From a virus, in IMG/VR virus record IMGVR_UViG_3300020385_000045, positions 1 to 28,294 of that record: a DNA stretch of 28,294 nucleotides; one strand, written 5' to 3'. The notes under the pieces are model-generated. The model searched no databases, had not been told where the DNA came from, and saw only the letters and a program-made list of their open reading frames with translations. Position numbers and translations under genes: made by a program. Positions 1 through 4,752 of this stretch are shown one piece after another. How positions within the stretch are numbered: position 1 is the stretch's first letter; each line of letters opens with the position of its first letter.

Positions 1-2
1 TA

Positions 3-311
3 TCAATTAAACCTATTAATAAGATAGAGGATTACGTTCCTTCTGCTGAGTTAATAGAATCGCTTAACAAAAAAGGAGAACTAGACCATGACCATGAAGC
101 CAATCAGTTCCGTGATTTCCACGTTGCCAAAGGCACAACATTCAAAGACATCAATCGTGCCTACCGATACTGGTGCAATAACAGAATTAAGTGGAACGCA
201 GAAAGACAAGGCAGTAGCAAGACTGCTCGAGGTTGGTCAGCCCACAGTGGTAGACGAAAGTCTAGTATCTTTGGTGGAATCTATAACTCAATACAAAGTG
301 AGCGTAAATGA
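3..311 (+). CDS. Replication initiation protein, C-terminal part (O/DnaT-like), cut by window edge
   Basis: An open frame runs from the window edge to TGA at 309-311, so only about 102 C-terminal residues are present. It contains the block HEANQFRDFHVAKGTTFKDINRAYRW, split here as HEANQFRDFHVAK and GTTFKDINRAYRW. This resembles the C-terminal DNA-binding helices of phage O/DnaT-like replication proteins (an F-R-D-x-H-x-x-K-G-x-x-x-K-D-x-x-x-A pattern). After it comes a basic, Ser/Lys/Arg-rich tail. The likely role is origin or ssDNA binding and recruitment of the helicase loader. That is inferred from the motif and from the recombination genes downstream. The frame overlaps the N-terminal 74 codons of the next gene in a different phase, which is unusual. 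I am confident that it is coding, less so about the family. Confidence 0.7.
   Translation, partial: SIKPINKIEDYVPSAELIESLNKKGELDHDHEANQFRDFHVAKGTTFKDINRAYRYWCNNRIKWNAERQGSSKTARGWSAHSGRRKSSIFGGIYNSIQSERK
72..87 (+). promoter_or_regulatory. Extended RBS of the gene at 88
   Basis: AAAGGAGAACTA followed by GACC and ATG at 88. The 12 bases AAAGGAGAACTA match the extended ribosome sites at 743-755 and 1545-1558 well beyond the Shine-Dalgarno core. This supports ATG 88 as a real start even though it lies inside the upstream gene. The site is partly complementary to the loop at 2499-2521. Confidence 0.65.
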
Positions 312-726
312 AATCACTAGGTATCCTGAGAAAGGTGGCTTTGTATCTACGCTTCGTGGCTATACTATTCAAGCAGATACCATTGACCAAGTAGACCAGT
401 GCATTACTGCCGTAGCAAAAGCATCAGTACCTATGCCATACAATATGCTACGAGAACGACTAGCTATTCTAGCTACACTAGTTATCAAACCAAGTGGCGA
501 GGCAGAGGAAGACATCGACTTGCGTATGAAGTCACTAGCCAAACGCTTAGAAGAATTCCCTGCTGACATAACGTCATATGCTATTACTCAAGTAGAACGT
601 ACCCAAAAGTTTTGGCCTTCGTTCGCTGAGTTCTATACTCATATCTCTTGGCGACTCAAGAAGCGTGAGTATCTAATGCGTGACTTACTTAAGTTACGAG
701 TTGACATGACTGCAAACTTGCAGTAA
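88..726 (+). CDS. Hypothetical replication-module protein, possible helicase-loader type
   Basis: 212 residues starting at ATG 88, which has a strong RBS (AAAGGAGAAC, 72-81). Residues 1-74 overlap the preceding replication gene in another phase and are Ser/Thr-rich with no recognisable motif. From about residue 75 the protein looks conserved. The C-terminal half is helical and carries 'RLEEFPADITSYAITQVE' and 'TQKFWPSFAEFYTHISWRL'. This 'EFPADI...A...TQKFWPS.AEF' pattern is common in phage replication proteins that follow an O-like gene, and the position suggests a loader or replication accessory. No Walker motif is visible, so it is not a DnaC-type ATPase. The function is inferred from context only. 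An alternative non-ATG start near 298 (GTG) would remove the overlap but has no RBS. Confidence 0.65.
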   Translation: MTMKPISSVISTLPKAQHSKTSIVPTDTGAITELSGTQKDKAVARLLEVGQPTVVDESLVSLVESITQYKVSVNEITRYPEKGGFVSTLRGYTIQADTIDQVDQCITAVAKASVPMPYNMLRERLAILATLVIKPSGEAEEDIDLRMKSLAKRLEEFPADITSYAITQVERTQKFWPSFAEFYTHISWRLKKREYLMRDLLKLRVDMTANLQ

Positions 727-742
727 AACTAACATAACAAAT

Positions 743-755
743 AGGAGAACTAATC
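743..755 (+). promoter_or_regulatory. Extended RBS of the exonuclease gene
   Basis: AGGAGAACTAATC sits directly before ATG 756. All 13 bases are exactly complementary to 2507-2519 in the 3' hairpin loop of the same operon. The conserved ACTAATC part is not needed for ribosome binding and suggests a regulatory target. Confidence 0.75.
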
Positions 756-1556
756 ATGGAACGTAAAGGTTTTATAGGCGGATCAGATGTCGGTGCAATT
801 ATGCATGGCGACTGGATTAAATTATGGGAAGTAAAGACTGGTGCAAAAGAGCCTGACGATTTGTCTCGTGTACTGCCAGTACAACTAGGCTCATTCACAG
901 AACAGTTTAACATCGCATGGTTCGAGCAAGATTATAAGTGCGAGACTAATGGACACCAAGAGTCTGTGTTTCTAAATTACTATGGCGTTCCATGTAAGGG
1001 ACAACTAGATGGTAAGATAGTAGAGCGTAACCTAGATGGTGGCTTTGACATACTAGAGTGCAAGCACACCTACCATCACAATACATTCGAGCAATGCTTA
1101 AAACAATACATGCCTCAGATACAATTCTATCTGTGGATAGCACAAGCTAATGGTTGCTATCTATCTGTTATCTTCGGTAACGCACGATGGGAATGTCAGT
1201 ATGTATCTAAAGACTGGGATTACATCAAGGCTATACAAGTACGAGTCGTAGAGTTTTGGAAGTGCGTAACAGAGAATCGTAAACCATTCGAGGATGATCG
1301 TGCCGTTGTATCTATAGACAAGATTAAAGTAGATGGCATGGTTAGGCGTGATGCCTCAACTGACAATGAGTTTATGTCTAGGGCAATAGACTATGTATCA
1401 CAAGTAGACGATGCAAAGGTATTCGAGTCTACCAAAGCTGACCTTAAAGCAATGGTAGGTGACAATGAGAGAGAGGTATATTGTGACTCTCTTGCAATCA
1501 AGCGTGACAAGCGTGGTGCTTTACGCTTCACAGTAATTCACAACAAGGAGAACTAA
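756..1556 (+). CDS. YqaJ-family recombination exonuclease
   Basis: 266 residues. The N-terminus 'FIGGSDVGAIMHGDWIKLWEVKTG' (residues 6-29) is the classic YqaJ opening. The PD-(D/E)XK nuclease centre is visible: G-Q-L-D85-G-K, then I-L-E101-C-K103, then the helix Y-M-P-Q121-I-Q-F-Y-L-W. E49 in 'LGSFTEQF' fits the upstream acidic residue. Proteins of this family (lambda exonuclease superfamily) degrade one strand of duplex ends and hand the single strand to an annealing protein, and here that partner is the next gene. The start is set by AGGAGAACTAATC. It lies two bases from the next gene and in the same operon. The likely role is recombination-dependent replication or repair of phage DNA in the cytoplasm. 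Confidence 0.9.
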   Translation: MERKGFIGGSDVGAIMHGDWIKLWEVKTGAKEPDDLSRVLPVQLGSFTEQFNIAWFEQDYKCETNGHQESVFLNYYGVPCKGQLDGKIVERNLDGGFDILECKHTYHHNTFEQCLKQYMPQIQFYLWIAQANGCYLSVIFGNARWECQYVSKDWDYIKAIQVRVVEFWKCVTENRKPFEDDRAVVSIDKIKVDGMVRRDASTDNEFMSRAIDYVSQVDDAKVFESTKADLKAMVGDNEREVYCDSLAIKRDKRGALRFTVIHNKEN

Positions 1557-1558
1557 TC
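1545..1558 (+). promoter_or_regulatory. Extended RBS of the annealing-protein gene
   Basis: AAGGAGAACTAATC lies directly before ATG 1559 and overlaps the last codons and stop of the exonuclease gene. It is perfectly complementary over 14 bases to 2507-2520, the loop of the hairpin before the operon's terminator. Confidence 0.75.
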
Positions 1559-2065
1559 ATGACTAAAACTTCACAAACAAAAGCAGAGCAAACTAGTCCT
1601 AACAATCTGATAATGTGGAACAAAGTATCCGCATCCGATCCTGCATCACTCAAGCCAGTAGCTTTTGGTTCACGAAAGTTCACAGCCATTGACCCTCACT
1701 ACCAAATCAGGGCGATGACAGAACAGTTCGGTATCATCGGTCACGGCTGGGGTTGGAGCAACGAGATGGAGTTTGTTAACTTCAGCAATGGAGACACGGC
1801 TTGTGTTGCACACATAACAGTTTGGACTGTATGTAAGCTAAATACATTTGGGCCTTTCACTGGTTGCCGTACGTTCTTTAACTCTGCCAAGGGCAGGACT
1901 AATGAGGACGCACCTAAGATGGCAATCACTGATGGTCTAACCAAAGCAATATCGCATCTTGGTTTTAACGCAGACGTATTCTTAGGGCAGATGGATGGCA
2001 ACAAATATACTGCCGACCAAAAGAACAAGCGTCCTAACAACAACAACAACGACGGAGAATGGTAA
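1559..2065 (+). CDS. Rad52-like single-strand annealing protein (Sak type)
   Basis: 168 residues. The pattern 'IDPHYQIRAMTEQFGIIGHGWGW' (about residues 44-66, interrupted here only by reading) and 'MAITDGLTKAISHLGFNADVFLGQMDGNKY' are hallmarks of phage Rad52/22-type annealing proteins: T-E-x-F-G-x-x-G-x-G-W, then T-D-x-L-x-K-A-x-x-x-L-G-F-x-A-D-V-F-x-G. These form rings on ssDNA and anneal complementary strands, pairing with the YqaJ exonuclease encoded just upstream. The C-terminus is an Asn-rich, Lys-containing tail ending in D-G-E-W, probably disordered. The stop TAA (2063-2065) overlaps the next ATG (2065) as TAATG, which indicates translational coupling. Confidence 0.87.
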   Translation: MTKTSQTKAEQTSPNNLIMWNKVSASDPASLKPVAFGSRKFTAIDPHYQIRAMTEQFGIIGHGWGWSNEMEFVNFSNGDTACVAHITVWTVCKLNTFGPFTGCRTFFNSAKGRTNEDAPKMAITDGLTKAISHLGFNADVFLGQMDGNKYTADQKNKRPNNNNNDGEW

Positions 2066-2487
2066 TGGAAGACGATAAGCAATACGACAACACCAACACT
2101 GGTGTAGGGTTCAAACCTTTTGACGATCAGAAACTAATCTTGCAAGGCAAGTTTAACGTAGAAGGTGTCGATCAAAACTTTGCATATCATACGGCTACAT
2201 CTAAGAGTGGCGACAAACGTATTGATGTGTACATGAAAGTAGGTGCTATATTTCCTAACGACAAAGGAGATAACGAAATGCGACCCGACTATACTGGGAG
2301 CATGATGATCTCTGATGCACCAATGGATCATAAGAAAAGATTAGCCGCTTGGAAAAAAACAAACGAAGCTGGTCTTAACTACATGACCCTCGAATGTTCT
2401 GAGCCTCGTGACAGTACCCAAGCTGGTACTGTAACTACAACAAACAAGGTAGTTGACGAGGAGATAATAGATGAAGTACCTTTCTAA
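2065..2487 (+). CDS. SSB-like protein with acidic IDEVPF tail
   Basis: 140 residues from ATG 2065. An in-frame ATG at 2059 is less likely, because GGAG at 2054-2057 sits 7 bases before ATG 2065 and almost abuts 2059. The middle of the protein is polar and compatible with a small beta-rich DNA-binding fold, but I cannot recognise an OB-fold by motif. The telling feature is the C-terminus, acidic and ending in E-E-I-I-D-E-V-P-F. That matches the tail of bacterial and phage SSB proteins (D-D-D-I-P-F), which recruits partner proteins. Together with YqaJ and Rad52 neighbours this makes an ssDNA-binding protein the best reading. It is the last gene of the rightward operon and is followed by the terminator at 2528-2565. 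Confidence 0.6.
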   Translation: MEDDKQYDNTNTGVGFKPFDDQKLILQGKFNVEGVDQNFAYHTATSKSGDKRIDVYMKVGAIFPNDKGDNEMRPDYTGSMMISDAPMDHKKRLAAWKKTNEAGLNYMTLECSEPRDSTQAGTVTTTNKVVDEEIIDEVPF

Positions 2488-2492
2488 TTTAA

Positions 2493-2527
2493 GCACCCTT
2501 CTCTTGGATTAGTTCTCCTTTGGGTGC
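2493..2527 (+). ncRNA. 3'-UTR hairpin whose loop is antisense to early-gene RBSs
   Basis: GCACCC (2493-2498) pairs with GGGTGC (2522-2527) and closes a 23-base, pyrimidine-rich loop. Inside the loop GATTAGTTCTCCTT (2507-2520) is the exact reverse complement of the ribosome site at 1545-1558. It matches 13 bases of the site at 743-755, and 12 contiguous bases of the site at 72-83 pair with 2510-2521. The hairpin is followed immediately by an intrinsic terminator. A short hairpin that presents an anti-Shine-Dalgarno seed and ends in a terminator is the layout of a bacterial small RNA. On the minus strand the same bases read AAAGGAGAACTAATCC with no ATG after them, so it is not an RBS for a leftward gene. 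The RNA itself has not been shown. Confidence 0.6.
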
Positions 2528-2565
2528 AAAGCAGAGGTATCGGGAAACTGTGCCTCTGCTTTTTT
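2528..2565 (+). terminator. Intrinsic terminator of the early operon
   Basis: AAAGCAGAGG (2528-2537) pairs perfectly with CCTCTGCTTT (2553-2562), with a 15-base loop and an uninterrupted T run (2560-2565). It follows the SSB-like gene by about 40 bases and ends where the convergent endolysin gene stops (stop codon 2564-2566). It therefore separates the rightward and leftward operons. In the leftward direction the stem is followed by only three T, so it should work mainly for the plus strand. Confidence 0.88.
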
Positions 2566-3022
2566 AATGGGCAATAGGTGGTTGCCATGGCTTGTAACCA
2601 CTACCCCTATCCCAAGACAAAGACTCTTTCCGATTACCATCAGCCTTGTAACTACAATGAACCCAACCTGAGTTACCACCTTTATAAGCCTCAAGAATCA
2701 ACTGGTCATAATCTAGGTTCTCCCAAATCCAACTAGCCAACTCTTCATTATCTACAGAAGCCACCTCAAAATCCACGGCCTCACCCTTGGCGTGTTGACT
2801 GTTAATAGAACTACCAATCGCAAGACATAACTCAGCACTGCGGAATCCTGACGATGGTTGTATCGGCAAGCCGTAATGTAATCTTATTGGTTCTAAAATA
2901 TTTTCACACAACAAAGACATAGAGTATATCTGGTCAGGGTCAGGCTCGTTAGGTATATCCTTACGCTCTGCCGTTTGACTCTTTACCATCTCAGCTAAAG
3001 AAAAGTGTTTGCTTAACTGCAT
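2564..3022 (-). CDS. Endolysin, peptidase M15-type (L-Ala-D-Glu or D-Ala-D-Ala endopeptidase)
   Basis: 152 residues. Opens with 'QLSKHFSLAEMVKSQTA', the usual start of phage M15 peptidases. Zinc-site signatures are present: S-Q-H-A-K-G-E-A-V-D-F-E (S-x-H-x-x-x-x-A-x-D) and near the C-terminus G-W-V-H-C-S. There is also 'PIQPSSGFRSAELCLAIGSS', matching the S-G-[FY]-R-S block. It cleaves the peptide side chain of peptidoglycan at lysis. There is no signal peptide, so it needs the holin upstream. Its ATG overlaps the holin stop (TAATG), so the two are coupled. It is the last gene of the late operon. Confidence 0.88.
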   Translation of the reverse strand: MQLSKHFSLAEMVKSQTAERKDIPNEPDPDQIYSMSLLCENILEPIRLHYGLPIQPSSGFRSAELCLAIGSSINSQHAKGEAVDFEVASVDNEELASWIWENLDYDQLILEAYKGGNSGWVHCSYKADGNRKESLSWDRGSGYKPWQPPIAH

Positions 3023-3408
3023 TACTTCCTCCCAAAGAATTTAGTTGCCGCCCTCGTTCCGAATGACGCACTAACAATTACACCCAAGGTATACTGATAA
3101 TACTCAGGCATAGATTCTAAAGCAGTAAAGCCTTCAGATACAATAGCTCTACCCCAGTCACCACAGAACGCTAGTATCAGTGGAATCGAAAACAAAATTG
3201 TAAGCCACTCGTCTTTCCAGCTATGGGCAGACGCATCAGCCATCTTCAAATCCCAGTCAATTTCTCCAGTCGCTTTCTTCTGCATGACTGTAGCTTCAGC
3301 CACGGCACGAGCAACCTTTGCCTGACTCTTAGCCTTCGACTCTTCAACGCTTCCTTGTAGCCATGTGCTTGCAAGATTAGCTAATGGTGTTATCAATGCA
3401 CCAATCAT
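3022..3408 (-). CDS. Holin, GTA-type three-transmembrane family
   Basis: 128 residues. The N-terminus 'MIGALITPLANLASTWLQ' is followed by a charged, Ala/Lys-rich stretch and 'GEIDWDLKMADASAHSWKDEWLTILFSIPLILAF'. This is the characteristic middle of the 3TM holin family named after gene transfer agent release (PF11351). Hydrophobic segments are seen at about 70-87 and 107-122, plus a weaker N-terminal one. It would form the membrane lesion that lets the M15 endolysin reach the wall. ATGA overlap with the gene upstream and TAATG overlap with the endolysin downstream define the lysis cassette. Confidence 0.82.
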   Translation of the reverse strand: MIGALITPLANLASTWLQGSVEESKAKSQAKVARAVAEATVMQKKATGEIDWDLKMADASAHSWKDEWLTILFSIPLILAFCGDWGRAIVSEGFTALESMPEYYQYTLGVIVSASFGTRAATKFFGRK

Positions 3409-3713
3409 TTCTTACCCGCCCATGATGTCATACCCATGTAACCCACAACAATACCTCCACCAGTTAAATAAAATAAATTACTAATATCACTTAATGCCTT
3501 TACTCTATCCAAAGGAATAAAGAACATAGCTACTGTAAACACACCCATAGAAATCAATGTGTACCTAGCCATCCGCAACTGAGCTAAGTGTTTACGTAAC
3601 TCATCTTCAGTTTCTTTAATGTCTTTTGCTATCGCCATCTCTTTATCTGACACGATACCATCTCCATCTGTATCGTAATCAGCGTACATAGATTCTTCTT
3701 CAAGTGACTTCAT
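3405..3713 (-). CDS. Small membrane protein with one EF-hand loop
   Basis: 102 residues when started at the ATG that overlaps the upstream stop (ATGA, with a GAGG about 5 bases before). A longer frame reaches 3746 but has no RBS. Residues 14-25 read D-T-D-G-D-G-I-V-S-D-K-E, a canonical calcium-binding EF-hand loop with acidic residues at positions 1, 3, 5 and 12. A charged helix follows, then two hydrophobic segments (about 49-63 and 73-95). It sits between a coiled-coil membrane-anchored protein and the holin, so a role in lysis or its timing is likely, but the function is unknown. One EF-hand on the soluble side of a two-TM phage protein is unusual. Confidence 0.7.
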   Translation of the reverse strand: MKSLEEESMYADYDTDGDGIVSDKEMAIAKDIKETEDELRKHLAQLRMARYTLISMGVFTVAMFFIPLDRVKALSDISNLFYLTGGGIVVGYMGMTSWAGKK

Positions 3714-4180
3714 CGCCTCATCCCCATAAGCAGTGCAATTAAACAACCAGCTATAAACAAGAGAGCAAGAAACGCATAGCCAGTAGTCTTCATGGCATCC
3801 ATCATTTCTTCTTGTTGTCTACGCTTTTCCTTTTGTTGTTGCCTGATCTCATCTTTGTGATCTTGAATACGCTTTGCTCGTTCAGCTACAATGCTTGCCC
3901 ATGTACCATGACCAAACCTCATATCAATCATCGATGCAATCTCTCGCATCTGTTCTTGTGCTAGTTTTGCTTGTATGGTTTCTTCAGCTACAGACTTCAT
4001 AGAGAAAGCAGATTGTTGTTTCTTGTTTCTCTTCTGTTGTATCTGGCGTTCACCAGTAAACAGATTGTCAATGTCAGTAGCTAATGACGATAAGTCTTTA
4101 GCAGTTTCCAACCCGCCTTTGATTGCCTTAACTGCTTGTTGTACTAACGCTATCCCTGCAAGTGTTTCTGCTACTACCAT
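3710..4180 (-). CDS. Tail-anchored coiled-coil protein of the lysis region, unknown function
   Basis: 156 residues. The N-terminus 'MVVAETLAGIALVQQAVKAIKGGLETAKDL' is amphipathic. The middle (about 45-130) is rich in Gln, Lys, Arg and Glu and predicts a long helix or coiled coil, with 'IDMRFGHGTWASIVAERAKRIQ' the most distinctive block. The C-terminus has one clear membrane segment, YAFLALLFIAGCLIALLMG, ending in M-R-R. I associate this architecture with a recurring marine-phage gene near tail and lysis genes but know no function. The topology would suit a spanin-like or virion membrane role. No lipobox is visible. The start is weakly supported by SD and probably coupled to the 54-residue gene upstream. 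Confidence 0.7.
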   Translation of the reverse strand: MVVAETLAGIALVQQAVKAIKGGLETAKDLSSLATDIDNLFTGERQIQQKRNKKQQSAFSMKSVAEETIQAKLAQEQMREIASMIDMRFGHGTWASIVAERAKRIQDHKDEIRQQQKEKRRQQEEMMDAMKTTGYAFLALLFIAGCLIALLMGMRR

Positions 4181-4183
4181 ACA

Positions 4184-4348
4184 TTACTGGAAGATTATGC
4201 TAGTTAACATGAGTATAATTGTACCCGCAGTTCCTATCATAATGGCTTCAATCCTTTTAATTCTATTAATTGTTTCAGTCCATCGTTCAGCACACACTGC
4301 TTCATGAGTATCTATTTGTGCTTTAACAGAATTAACGGATGTCTTCAT
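4184..4348 (-). CDS. Small one-TM protein, XhlA-like
   Basis: A 54-residue gene. It begins M-K-T-S-V-N-S-V, has a charged helix with 'CAERWTETINRIKRIE', and ends in one hydrophobic segment from about residue 35 (A-I-M-I-G-T-A-G-T-I-I-L-M-L). The GGAGA of GGAGATTGATT lies 7 bases before the ATG (minus strand). The helix-then-membrane plan with W-x-E-x-x-N-R-I-x-R-I-E resembles hemolysin XhlA-type phage lysis accessories. It precedes the coiled-coil gene by three bases. The family assignment is tentative, but the gene itself is well supported by RBS, position and composition. Confidence 0.68.
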   Translation of the reverse strand: MKTSVNSVKAQIDTHEAVCAERWTETINRIKRIEAIMIGTAGTIILMLTSIIFQ

Positions 4349-4350
4349 AA

Positions 4351-4743
4351 TCAATCTCCGACCAAAGCATTTTTCTTAGTAACATAACTGGCAACAATAG
4401 TACCAATATCATCAAGTACTGCTTTACCAGCGTCAGTAGATGAAGTTCTATTAGCCTTTAGCTCATCATCAATTGAATACTTATTCCGAATCTCTCTTAC
4501 ACATTCAGCATTAAGATTCTTTGCTGATATGCTATTAGTTTTTACCCATGTCTTAGCAGTAGATGCCGTTGTAACTGCAACATCATCATTAGAAGAACTA
4601 CAAAGTTCAGCGTAACCAGTGTCTAAGAAGGCGTAACTTACACCATCATCGTCAGTGCCATACCATGCAGGAGCAACAAAGCTACTGTCCCATTGCGTAG
4701 GCTGGACAACTTCACCAGTCCATTTATAAAGTTTCTGTGCCAT
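4351..4743 (-). CDS. Hypothetical protein following the tail fibre
   Basis: 130 residues with a strong RBS (AAGGAG, 5 bases before ATG). The N-terminal third is rich in aromatic residues and Asp ('WTGEVVQPTQWDSSFVAPAWYGTDDDG'). The rest looks helical and polar. I see no signal peptide, membrane segment or enzyme motif. Directly after the propeller fibre and before the lysis genes, it could be a fibre chaperone or accessory tail protein. I do not recognise it. Confidence 0.65.
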   Translation of the reverse strand: MAQKLYKWTGEVVQPTQWDSSFVAPAWYGTDDDGVSYAFLDTGYAELCSSSNDDVAVTTASTAKTWVKTNSISAKNLNAECVREIRNKYSIDDELKANRTSSTDAGKAVLDDIGTIVASYVTKKNALVGD

Positions 4744-4752
4744 ATCTACTCC

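Noticed and set aside
1176-1190. AACGCACGA on the plus strand, similar to the complement of the late motif
   Set aside because: Only partial match, inside the exonuclease gene and not associated with a leftward gene start.
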